A DNA stretch of 19,256 nt from assembly GCA_947624665.1 (NCBI GenBank), contig CANQLK010000014.1, positions 1 through 19,256 on the forward strand, written 5' to 3'. The DNA comes from Candidatus Gastranaerophilales bacterium. GTDB lineage: Bacteria > Cyanobacteriota > Vampirovibrionia > Gastranaerophilales > Gastranaerophilaceae. Below are positions 1 through 5,948 of this stretch, piece by piece. Under the pieces are notes generated by a model. The model was given only the letters and a program-made list of their open reading frames with translations. It made no database searches and was not told the origin of the DNA. Numbering within the stretch: the stretch's first letter is position 1; each line of letters opens with the position of its first letter. The position numbers and the translations under genes were made by a program.

Positions 1-1
1 G

Positions 2-1279
2 TTGTGGAAGAAAATAGTATTTACGCTTGTTATGATTTTAATATTCAGGTTATGTGCGCAACTTCCCATTTTCGGAATTGATAACACGAGCTTTGCAAAT
101 TTAGCTGCAACGAATAACCTTATAGGATTTTTGGATATGTTCTCAGGGGGTGCTCTCGGTAACGTATCAATTATTGCATTAGGTATAGGCCCGTATATTA
201 CTTCATCCATCATCATACAGCTTCTTGCAGTTGTAATTCCGCATTTGGAACAATTGCAGAAAGAAGAAGGTGAAGCGGGAAGAAGAAAAATACAGCAATA
301 TACAAGATATTTTACAATAGTAATTGCCGCAGTTCAGGCTTTTGTTTTTGTTTTATTTTTGGTTAAAACAGCAAGAAGCGTAATTATGCCTGATGTAAAT
401 ATAATATCATTCGCAATAGGTTCTGTCGTAATATTAACGGCAGGTTCGGCTTTAACAATGTGGATGGCGGAGTTAATGACGGAAAGAGGTATCGGAAACG
501 GTGCTTCAATGCTGATATTCTGTGGTATCATTTCTAAAATACCTTTTTATGCAGGTTATACATCTACTTTAGTTAAAGATAACCCTTCTTTAAGAGCCGG
601 TTTAGCTGTATTACTCTTAATTTTCGTTGCTACAATGATTTTTATTGTAATTATGCATGAAGCAGCCAGAAAAGTTATTATTGTTAACCCCAGAAGACAA
701 ATAGGAAATAAAGTATACGGAGGAACAAATACATTTATACCGTTCAAATTAAATCCGGGCGGTGTAATGCCTATTATATTTGCAATTGCCATACTTCTAT
801 TTCCTACAACAATAATTGACCTTGTAGGAAGGGCAAATATTCCAAACGAAGCATTAAGAAATATAGTTGTTTCGGTTGCGAACTTCTTAAGTCCATCAGG
901 GATTGCTTATGAGGTAATATATTTCTTGTTGATTTTTGCATTAACATTTTTCTATGCATCAATCATACCGAATTTGCAGCCGAAAGAAATAGCTACAAAC
1001 TTGAAAAAATACGGTTCATCAATACCGGGGATAAAACCGGGCAGACCTACAGCGGAAGCTTTAGATAAAATCTTAAGTAAAACAACATTTATTGGTGCTT
1101 TAGGTTTGGCTACCGTTGCTCTTATTCCTTCATTAGCTTGTAAGGCTACGGGAATAACGACTTTGCAGGGTATAGGAGCTACTTCATTAATAATTATGGT
1201 CGGTGTTGCACTCGATTTTATAAATCAAGTCAGAACAAACCTGTTGCCAAAGAATTACGAAAGTTTCTTAAGACAATAA
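2..1279 (+). CDS. secY: Protein translocase subunit SecY (5' end cut by window)
   Basis: SecY is the channel-forming subunit of the SecYEG translocon in the inner membrane, passing unfolded preproteins and inserting membrane proteins delivered by SecA or SRP. About 425 residues are visible, highly hydrophobic with about ten membrane segments. Family hallmarks are the early RLCAQLPIFGID stretch, the QLLAVVIP helix followed by a charged cytosolic loop, the loop with FKLNPGGVMPIIFA, and the late cytosolic PGIKPGRPTAEALDKIL segment. The frame is open from base 2, where the codon is TTG; in other SecYs some 10-20 residues precede this point, so I read it as an internal Leu and the CDS as partial. 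The TAA at 1277-1279 runs straight into a terminator. Followed by adk and map, as in many ribosomal-protein spc operons. Confidence 0.96.
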   Translation: MWKKIVFTLVMILIFRLCAQLPIFGIDNTSFANLAATNNLIGFLDMFSGGALGNVSIIALGIGPYITSSIIIQLLAVVIPHLEQLQKEEGEAGRRKIQQYTRYFTIVIAAVQAFVFVLFLVKTARSVIMPDVNIISFAIGSVVILTAGSALTMWMAELMTERGIGNGASMLIFCGIISKIPFYAGYTSTLVKDNPSLRAGLAVLLLIFVATMIFIVIMHEAARKVIIVNPRRQIGNKVYGGTNTFIPFKLNPGGVMPIIFAIAILLFPTTIIDLVGRANIPNEALRNIVVSVANFLSPSGIAYEVIYFLLIFALTFFYASIIPNLQPKEIATNLKKYGSSIPGIKPGRPTAEALDKILSKTTFIGALGLATVALIPSLACKATGITTLQGIGATSLIIMVGVALDFINQVRTNLLPKNYESFLRQ

Positions 1280-1306
1280 AAAGAGCCTAAAGGCTCTTTT
1301 TTTTTT
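1279..1306 (+). terminator. Intrinsic terminator after secY
   Basis: AGAGCC (1282-1287), a TAAA loop and GGCTCT (1292-1297) form a short GC hairpin extended by A:T pairs and followed by a run of T to 1306. It closes the secY transcript, so adk must rely on its own promoter just downstream. Confidence 0.9.
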
Positions 1307-1324
1307 ATTAAAAAAAGTTTGATA

Positions 1325-1333
1325 TGCTATAAT
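1325..1333 (+). promoter_or_regulatory. Extended -10 promoter for adk-map-nuclease operon
   Basis: TG-C-TATAAT at 1325-1333, preceded by TTGATA, matches an extended -10 element. It lies between the secY terminator and the adk start at 1356, with a GGGG-rich ribosome binding site between. No good -35 is seen at 17 bp. The same core, TTGATATGCTAWAAT, recurs before the radical SAM operon. Confidence 0.75.
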
Positions 1334-1355
1334 AATTATATAAAGGGGAAAAGTT

Positions 1356-2012
1356 ATGAAAAAAGAATTTATATTTATCGGACCGCCAGGAAGCGGAAAA
1401 GGCACTCAGACCAAAATGCTGTCGGAAGAATATAAACTTCCGCATATAGATACAGGTTCTCTGTTAAGAGAAGAAGTTGCAACGGGCAGCGAAGAAGGCA
1501 AGTTGGCAAACAGCTTTATGGAAAAAGGTCAACTGGTTCCGATAAATGTTGTTTCCGAAATCATAAAAAAAAGGCTTAAACAATCTGACTGCAATAACGG
1601 ATTTATTCTCGACGGATACCCGAGAAGCCTCGAGCAGGCAAGAGCATTAGATACAATTTTAGAAGAAATAAATAAAGGAACTCAAACGAAACCGCAGGTA
1701 TTTTATTTTGACGTTCCGCAGGAAAAGTTAATAGAAAGACTGGTAAACAGACGTTCTTGCCCGAAATGCGGTGCAATATACAATATAAAGACCATGAAAA
1801 TGAAGGATATTAATAAATGCGATAAATGCGGTTCAACTCTTACAAGAAGGGAAGATGATACCGAAGAAGTTGCGGTTAAAAGGTTTAAAACATACTTTGA
1901 ACAAACAGAACCATTAATAAACCTATACAAACAAAGAGGTCAATTAACAAAAATAGATGCAGGTTTAGAAATAAACGAAATATATAAAAATCTCACGGGA
2001 GCCATAAAATAA
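1356..2012 (+). CDS. adk: Adenylate kinase with zinc-type LID
   Basis: Cytosolic enzyme interconverting ATP + AMP and 2 ADP. At 218 residues it has the length of the long-LID bacterial form. The P-loop GPPGSGKGT is at residues 9-17 and the AMP-binding DGYPRSLEQA region near 86-95. The LID carries four cysteines, C135/C138 and C155/C158, in CPKCG and CDKCG knuckles, the known structural zinc site of Gram-positive-like adenylate kinases. The ATG at 1356 follows AAAGGGG at a normal distance and puts the P-loop at the standard position. The stop at 2010-2012 is one base before the map start, so the two are cotranscribed and probably translationally coupled. Confidence 0.97.
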   Translation: MKKEFIFIGPPGSGKGTQTKMLSEEYKLPHIDTGSLLREEVATGSEEGKLANSFMEKGQLVPINVVSEIIKKRLKQSDCNNGFILDGYPRSLEQARALDTILEEINKGTQTKPQVFYFDVPQEKLIERLVNRRSCPKCGAIYNIKTMKMKDINKCDKCGSTLTRREDDTEEVAVKRFKTYFEQTEPLINLYKQRGQLTKIDAGLEINEIYKNLTGAIK

Positions 2013-2013
2013 A

Positions 2014-2766
2014 ATGGGTATACATAAAAAATCAAAATTTGAAGTAAACATAATGAAACAGGCAGGGAACATAGTTGCACTTGTTCATGCAGCGATGAAA
2101 GATACAATAAAAGAAGGTGTAACAACTTTTGAGCTTGATGAACTTGCCCGAAAGATTATAAAAGAGAATAAGGCTGAACCTACATTTTTAGGGTATCACG
2201 GTTTTCCGTTTACAATCTGCGCATCGTTAAATGAGCAGGTAGTTCACGGATTTCCTTCAAAAGAAACAGTATTAAAGAACGGAGATATCATAAGCATAGA
2301 TATAGGTGCGACATATAAAGGTTTTGTGGGTGACAGTGCTTGGACATATCCTGTGGGCGAGATATCGGAAGAAAAGAAAATGCTTCTTAAAGCAACGGAA
2401 GAAGCATTATTTGCCGGGCTTGAGCACATGAAACATCACGACAGACTTGAAAATGTTGCAGGCAATATCGAAGATGTTGCAAAAAAATATAATTTGGGAA
2501 TAGTAAGACAATACGGCGGTCACGGTGTAGGAAGAGAAATGCATGAAGATCCGTTTGTATTTAACTATAGAACAAATAATCCGTTAGTACTTGAAAAAGG
2601 CATGACAATTGCAATTGAACCTATGTTGAATTTAGGCTGCGATGATGTTTATGTCCTTGATGACGGTTGGACGGTGGTTACACAAGATAAAAAGCCGTCG
2701 GCACATTTTGAACATACTGTGCACGTAACGGAGGACGGCCCTGAAATATTAACAAAACTCTTATAA
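2014..2766 (+). CDS. map: Type I methionine aminopeptidase
   Basis: Removes the initiator methionine from new proteins using a dinuclear metal centre. The 250-residue length matches a type Ia enzyme without N-terminal extension. All five expected metal ligands are present: D96 (in SIDIGATYKG), D107 (in FVGDSAW), H170 (in GGHGVGREMHEDP), E202 (in IAIEPML) and E233 (in HFEHTV), with the conserved substrate-site H79 in VVHGFP. It starts one base after the adk stop; the best Shine-Dalgarno candidate, GGGAG at 1997-2001 inside adk, is rather far away, which fits coupling to adk translation. The pairing with secY and adk is a classic arrangement. Confidence 0.97.
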   Translation: MGIHKKSKFEVNIMKQAGNIVALVHAAMKDTIKEGVTTFELDELARKIIKENKAEPTFLGYHGFPFTICASLNEQVVHGFPSKETVLKNGDIISIDIGATYKGFVGDSAWTYPVGEISEEKKMLLKATEEALFAGLEHMKHHDRLENVAGNIEDVAKKYNLGIVRQYGGHGVGREMHEDPFVFNYRTNNPLVLEKGMTIAIEPMLNLGCDDVYVLDDGWTVVTQDKKPSAHFEHTVHVTEDGPEILTKLL

Positions 2767-2776
2767 GGAAATTAAA

Positions 2777-3286
2777 ATGATAGAGATGAAAGTAATGGGA
2801 ATAGCTATAGATACGGCTACAGGCTCTCCCATAATAGTATTAAACGATAATGAAAACAGAAAAGCACTGCCAATATGGATAGGTTCAGCGGAGGCAAGTG
2901 CAATTATCAGAAAAATAGAGAACATAAAAGTCATAAGACCTATGACGCATGATTTAATCATAGATATCATTGCAAAAACAGGCTGTAAAGTTGACAGAAT
3001 TGAAATTAATGATGTAGAGGAAGATACATATTTTTCAACAATTTATTTGGTTGATGAAAACGGAAAAGAAATAGAAATAGATTCCAGACCCTCTGATGCA
3101 ATAGCAATAGCAATAAGAGCAGAAGCTCCAATATTTGTTTCAGTCAAAGTTTTAGCAGACGGAAGTGTTTCTTGTGACAGCGAAAAAGACGAAGCAGAAC
3201 AGGAAGAATTTCGTAATTTTATTCAAAGCATTAAACCGTCTGATTTTGAAAAACTACTTAAAGATGATAAGCATAGCGATCAGTAA
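2777..3286 (+). CDS. Bifunctional nuclease family protein (DUF151)
   Basis: A 169-residue protein of the BFN/DUF151 family. Recognisable features are the opening MKVMGIAIDTATGSPII strand-turn-strand, LPIWIGSAEASAI near residues 32-44, the MTHDL motif near 57, and RPSDAIAIAIRAEAPIFVS near 104-122. Plant and bacterial members have been reported to have DNase/RNase activity; the biochemical role in bacteria is poorly defined, so the name is by family only. It follows map by 10 bp with AAGGA as ribosome binding site and ends the operon, being followed by a strong terminator. The tail is acidic and lysine-rich, without membrane segments. Confidence 0.88.
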   Translation: MIEMKVMGIAIDTATGSPIIVLNDNENRKALPIWIGSAEASAIIRKIENIKVIRPMTHDLIIDIIAKTGCKVDRIEINDVEEDTYFSTIYLVDENGKEIEIDSRPSDAIAIAIRAEAPIFVSVKVLADGSVSCDSEKDEAEQEEFRNFIQSIKPSDFEKLLKDDKHSDQ

Positions 3287-3291
3287 AATTA

Positions 3292-3335
3292 CAAATATTC
3301 TTCTTTTCTTTAAAGAGAGAAGAATATTTGTTTTT
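3292..3335 (+). terminator. Intrinsic terminator after the nuclease gene
   Basis: A perfect 13-bp stem, CAAATATTCTTCT (3292-3304) with AGAAGAATATTTG (3318-3330), and TTTTT at 3331-3335. It ends the adk-map-nuclease transcript. The remaining bases up to about 3440 are AT-rich with no gene that I can support. Confidence 0.88.
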
Positions 3336-3443
3336 ATATATTGAATTTTTTCTTATATTTTCAAATTGAGATAAACCGATAATAGTATCTTTACAAAATA
3401 TATCAATAATAAATTTAAACATATACACCTCGAATAAACTTGA

Positions 3444-3451
3444 TGTATAAT
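3444..3451 (+). promoter_or_regulatory. Probable promoter of the DUF1858 gene
   Basis: TATAAT at 3446-3451 directly preceded by TG, within TTGATGTATAAT, resembling the other -10 elements of this window. No clear -35. It lies 44 bp before the ATG at 3495, leaving room for a short leader and the GAAAGGAAAAA ribosome binding site. Confidence 0.6.
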
Positions 3452-3494
3452 AATTAATGAAAAAAAAATAATAAATCAATGAAAGGAAAAAATA

Positions 3495-3695
3495 ATGGGG
3501 AAAATAACAAAGGAAATGGGATTAATAGAAATAATACAATCATATCCCGAAACAATAGAAATCTTTCAAAAATACGGATTCGGATGTATAGGCTGCGCAG
3601 CTGCCAGATTTGAAAATTTGGAAGCAGGTGCAAAGGTTCACGGTATTGACCCGGATAAAATGGTTGAAGACTTAAATGCAGTAATTGCAAAATAG
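3495..3695 (+). CDS. DUF1858 CxxC domain protein
   Basis: A 66-residue protein consisting of one DUF1858 domain: a helical start (KEMGLIEIIQSYPETIEIF), the YGFGCIGC signature with cysteines at 31 and 34, then AAARFENLEAGAKVHGID. This is the domain found at the N terminus of ScdA/RIC-type iron-cluster repair proteins and as free-standing proteins near hybrid-cluster proteins. A redox or metal-related role through the CxxC pair is inferred from the family; no partner gene is adjacent here. It is a single-gene transcript, with its own promoter and terminator, and a good GAAAGG ribosome binding site. Confidence 0.88.
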   Translation: MGKITKEMGLIEIIQSYPETIEIFQKYGFGCIGCAAARFENLEAGAKVHGIDPDKMVEDLNAVIAK

Positions 3696-3715
3696 ATTTT
3701 AACAATATAAACAAA

Positions 3716-3743
3716 AAAACACCGCAAAAAACGGTGTTTTTTT
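3716..3743 (+). terminator. Intrinsic terminator after DUF1858 gene
   Basis: AAAACACCG (3716-3724) pairs with CGGTGTTTT (3732-3740) around a CAAAAAA loop; the T run extends to 3743. The last two T residues are the first bases of the -35 element for rplI. Confidence 0.9.
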
Positions 3744-3770
3744 GACATTTAATTATGTTTTTATTATCAT
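3742..3770 (+). promoter_or_regulatory. Promoter of rplI
   Basis: Consensus TTGACA (3742-3747), a 17-bp spacer and TATCAT (3765-3770). Start of rplI is 36 bp further on, behind AAGGAGAT. This is the best classical -35/-10 pair in the window after that of the SRP RNA. Confidence 0.82.
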
Positions 3771-3806
3771 TTTAATACTGAAAACAATTATTTAAGGAGA
3801 TATAAA

Positions 3807-4301
3807 ATGGAAGTAATTCTAAAAAAAGACGTACAAAACATAGGAGAAGCCGGTGACATAGTCAATGTAAAAGACGGCTATGCAAGAAATTTTCTTCTAC
3901 CCCAAAACCTTGCTGAAGTAGCAACAAAAGGTGCAAAAGAGAACAGAGAAAAAAATATTACAAGAATTAAACTGAAACAAGAAAAATTACACGCAGAAGC
4001 TCTTGAAACGGCTAAAAAGATTGAATCAATCGAAATTCTTGAATTCTCAGCGAAAGCAGGTGAAAGCGGTAAATTATTCGGTGCAATAACAACTAAAAAA
4101 TTAGCAGAAGAAATTAAAGCAAAATCCGGTATTGAAGTTGACAGAAAAACAATTTCTTTAGATGCTCCAATCAACAAGCTTGGTAAATTTAATATGACAA
4201 TTAAATTAACTTCAAAAGTAAAAGTAAATTTACCTGTCAGCGTAAGTGCTTCTGAAGTATTAAAAGAAGAAGTTGAAGAAAATGAAACAAATGAAGAATA
4301 A
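3807..4301 (+). CDS. rplI: Large-subunit ribosomal protein bL9
   Basis: bL9 binds 23S rRNA and projects from the ribosome. The N-terminal domain carries the family signature around residues 13-38 (GEAGDIVNVKDGYARNFLLP), followed by a long charged connecting helix and a C-terminal domain from about residue 75 (AKAGESGKLFGAIT). At 164 residues it is longer than the usual near-150, because of an acidic tail rich in E and N after about residue 150. The start is fixed by AAGGAGAT upstream and by homology at the N terminus. It has its own promoter, with no rpsF, rpsR or dnaB beside it, unlike the common rpsF-ssb-rpsR-rplI arrangement. Confidence 0.97.
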   Translation: MEVILKKDVQNIGEAGDIVNVKDGYARNFLLPQNLAEVATKGAKENREKNITRIKLKQEKLHAEALETAKKIESIEILEFSAKAGESGKLFGAITTKKLAEEIKAKSGIEVDRKTISLDAPINKLGKFNMTIKLTSKVKVNLPVSVSASEVLKEEVEENETNEE

Positions 4302-4304
4302 CAC

Positions 4305-4333
4305 TTTAAAAACAATATTCTTTATGTTAAAAT
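4305..4333 (+). promoter_or_regulatory. Promoter of the leader RNA
   Basis: Extended -10 TG-T-TAAAAT (4325-4333) with TTTAAA (4305-4310) 17 bp upstream of the hexamer. It starts right after the rplI stop and would begin transcription near 4340, giving a leader that reaches the terminator at 4447-4477. The same TATGTTAAAAT core lies before the WecG-like gene. Confidence 0.68.
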
Positions 4334-4355
4334 AAATTCAAAAGGAAAAAGTAAA

Positions 4356-4415
4356 ATGATATACACACAAAATCGACGCTATATAAATATTGGAGGCTAT
4401 ACGATATTATCGTAG
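4356..4415 (+). CDS. Possible 19-residue leader peptide
   Basis: An ATG at 4356 preceded by AAAGGAAAAA opens a 19-codon ORF (MIYTQNRRYINIGGYTILS) that ends inside the palindrome of the leader RNA. It is rich in Tyr and Ile (three Tyr, four Ile), but without the run of one amino acid expected of a classical attenuator peptide. It overlaps both strands of the candidate RNA structure, so either translation controls folding or the ORF is a by-product of a structured RNA. I cannot tell which. Confidence 0.28.
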   Translation: MIYTQNRRYINIGGYTILS

Positions 4416-4446
4416 AAATTTTTGTGTGAATCAAAAAAATAATATC

Positions 4447-4477
4447 AAAAGCCTTCTTAAAAAAAGAAGGCTTTTTT
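4447..4477 (+). terminator. Intrinsic terminator within the leader of the orphan gene
   Basis: A perfect 12-bp stem AAAAGCCTTCTT (4447-4458) with AAGAAGGCTTTT (4464-4475), an A5 loop and six T at 4472-4477. AGGAG of the following small ORF begins only four bases later (4481), so transcripts reaching the orphan gene either read through this hairpin or start at a weak promoter after it. Confidence 0.88.
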
Positions 4478-4493
4478 AGTAGGAGAAAATAAA

Positions 4494-4553
4494 ATGCGAA
4501 GAAAAAACGGAACTAAAATACAAGAATTAAGAAATTTGATATGGGGCTTATAA
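4494..4553 (+). CDS. Possible 19-residue small protein upstream of the orphan gene
   Basis: ATG at 4494 with a textbook AGGAG eight bases upstream opens a 19-codon ORF (MRRKNGTKIQELRNLIWGL) that stops at 4551-4553, twenty bases before the next start. It is basic at its N terminus and could form a short amphipathic helix. The strong ribosome binding site supports translation, perhaps as an upstream ORF that delivers ribosomes to the orphan gene; there is no homology I recognise. Confidence 0.4.
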   Translation: MRRKNGTKIQELRNLIWGL

Positions 4554-4572
4554 GAAGAACAGGAAAGAAGAA

Positions 4573-5892
4573 ATGAACATAGAATCAGTAACATCAAGAA
4601 TTGTTTCAACACTGGGAAATAAAGAATCATTAGTACCGATAATGATAAAAGACGGCGTAGACAGCGCAAGTTTAACATATAAATCATTTAAAGAAGGCGG
4701 AATAATCGAAGGGAAAGATAGAGCCATAGATGAATTCGGCACACAGGCAATATGGATTGGCGGAATCCCCTTATTCAAGAAGTTAATCGATAAAACGGTA
4801 TACAAATATGCAAAAATAAATCCCGAAGTCGATACCAGAGTACTTATGAATGACGAATACAGCCAATGGGCAAAGAAAAATGCCAAAGGAATTATGTCAG
4901 GTTCCAAAACTCAAAGCATAAAATCGGCTATAGAAGATTGTTTGAAAGACGGCGGAGAAAAAGCTAAAAGTTTATACAAAACTAAAGTTATAACTGCAAC
5001 TGCATTAACATTAGGAACATATTTTCTTCTCACAAAACTAAAACAAAAAAACACAAAAAATTCTGTTTTAAAAAAGATGAATCAGGAAATAAACAAAGAC
5101 ATTAACTATGTTGATGACAAAAAGCCAAAAATATTTTCTGAATTTGAAAACAAAAATAAAGCAATATCATTTAAAGGGATATACAAAAATTTATCGGAAG
5201 CAATATTATACAATCCCGTACATAACATGAAAATAATAGATGCGGGAATAACAACTGAAAGACTTGCATGTTCGAGAAATAAAACCGAATTAGCCGAACA
5301 CGCAATAAAAGAAGGCGGTTTTTTGTTCTTTTTATACGGATTTGGTAATTTAATAGAAAAAGGAATAAATAAATTTTCGTCAAAAGTGTTAAAAAGACCG
5401 ATAGATTTGCCGATAGACGTACTCAGCGACAAGAATTTAACGACTGCACTTAAAAACGGAACGATAATAAAAGAGGTCGATAAAATAAATAAATGTTCAA
5501 CACTAACTGAAACGCTTAATTTTCTTAAGGATAACGGTGATAATATATTAGTCAAATCAGCAAAAAAGGCAAAAATAATTGCAACGACAAAAACAGAAAA
5601 AGCTGCCGATTACATTGACACATCAAAATACATTGATATAGCTCAAATAGAGAATTTAAAAAATAATTTAAAAAATATAAATGAAAAATTTAATAATTCC
5701 AATGTAAGTGTAAATAAATTTATAAACCAAACAAAAGCATTAAAAATAGCATCGGTTGCGGCGAACATAGGTATATCATGCCTGTTTTTGGGGTATTTAA
5801 TGCCAAAAGCAGTATACAAATACAGAGAAATGAAAACAGGCACAACCAAATTTCACGTTGAAGAAAATTTAAAAAATGAAAAAAAGAAATAA
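4573..5892 (+). CDS. Orphan membrane-associated protein, 439 residues
   Basis: I do not recognise this family. The protein is lysine- and asparagine-rich, with hydrophobic stretches at about 139-154, 248-263 and 391-412, the last two long enough to cross or enter a membrane, and a lysine-rich end. There is no signal peptide. A weak internal duplication is visible: residues 68-93 (F..LI.K, then P.VD..VL) resemble 257-286 (F..LI.K, then PID..IDVL). An SFKG tetrapeptide sits at 199-202; I have an unverified impression that such motifs recur in Gastranaerophilales proteins. The start has GGAAAGAAG close upstream. Expression is probably governed by the leader RNA and terminator ahead of it. No known domain, enzyme motif or partner is evident. 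Confidence 0.8.
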   Translation: MNIESVTSRIVSTLGNKESLVPIMIKDGVDSASLTYKSFKEGGIIEGKDRAIDEFGTQAIWIGGIPLFKKLIDKTVYKYAKINPEVDTRVLMNDEYSQWAKKNAKGIMSGSKTQSIKSAIEDCLKDGGEKAKSLYKTKVITATALTLGTYFLLTKLKQKNTKNSVLKKMNQEINKDINYVDDKKPKIFSEFENKNKAISFKGIYKNLSEAILYNPVHNMKIIDAGITTERLACSRNKTELAEHAIKEGGFLFFLYGFGNLIEKGINKFSSKVLKRPIDLPIDVLSDKNLTTALKNGTIIKEVDKINKCSTLTETLNFLKDNGDNILVKSAKKAKIIATTKTEKAADYIDTSKYIDIAQIENLKNNLKNINEKFNNSNVSVNKFINQTKALKIASVAANIGISCLFLGYLMPKAVYKYREMKTGTTKFHVEENLKNEKKK

Positions 5893-5895
5893 TCT

Positions 5896-5926
5896 TTTAC
5901 ACATTTTCAGCTTGATATGCTAAAAT
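5896..5926 (+). promoter_or_regulatory. Promoter of the radical SAM operon
   Basis: Extended -10 TG-C-TAAAAT (5918-5926) in the context CTTGATATGCTAAAAT, almost identical to the adk promoter. A TTTACA at 5896-5901 lies 19 bp upstream of the hexamer (18 bp if read as TTACAC), slightly long but tolerable with an extended -10. It precedes the TTG start at 5949 and gives a short leader. Confidence 0.72.
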
Positions 5927-5948
5927 TAAAGAAAAAGAGGGAAGAATT

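Larger units (their letters stand above)
4340..4477 (+). ncRNA. Candidate structured leader RNA / attenuator
   Basis: Seen: a promoter at 4305-4333 and an intrinsic terminator at 4447-4477 bound an RNA of roughly 140 nt. Inside, CACACAAAA (4364-4372) pairs with TTTTGTGTG (4420-4428) as a 9-bp outer stem. The enclosed part holds a palindrome, TACGATA-T-TATCGTA (4400-4414), and GGAGGCT (4392-4398). That GGAGGCT can pair over seven bases, one of them G-U, with AGCCTTC (4450-4456), the 5' arm of the terminator. Forming it would disrupt the terminator and, if the outer stem persists, make a pseudoknot. Inferred: a cis-acting attenuator or riboswitch-like leader for the gene at 4573, since the Shine-Dalgarno of the next ORF follows the terminator immediately and no strong promoter lies between. 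An independent small RNA is the alternative. It matches no riboswitch class that I recognise. Confidence 0.5.

Noticed and set aside
2..4. TTG at the window edge as the true secY start
   Set aside because: SecY proteins normally have a further N-terminal segment before the first membrane helix; the gene is more likely truncated by the window.
3258..3479. Minus-strand 73-codon ORF across the nuclease terminator and the intergenic region
   Set aside because: Low-complexity Phe/Tyr/Lys-rich translation, overlaps a strong terminator and the coding end of the nuclease gene, and no ribosome binding site.
3878..4315. Minus-strand 145-codon ORF opposite rplI
   Set aside because: Shadow of the bL9 gene; the opposite strand is clearly coding and has promoter and ribosome binding site.
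4356..4553. The two 19-residue ORFs as RiPP precursors for the radical SAM enzymes
   Set aside because: Different promoter, separated by the 1.3-kb orphan gene, no leader/core motif or Gly-Gly cleavage site; possible but unsupported.
5106..5555. Minus-strand 149-codon ORF opposite the orphan gene
   Set aside because: The Ser/Leu/Phe-rich composition is what the complement of a Lys/Asn-rich gene gives; no SD and no promoter.
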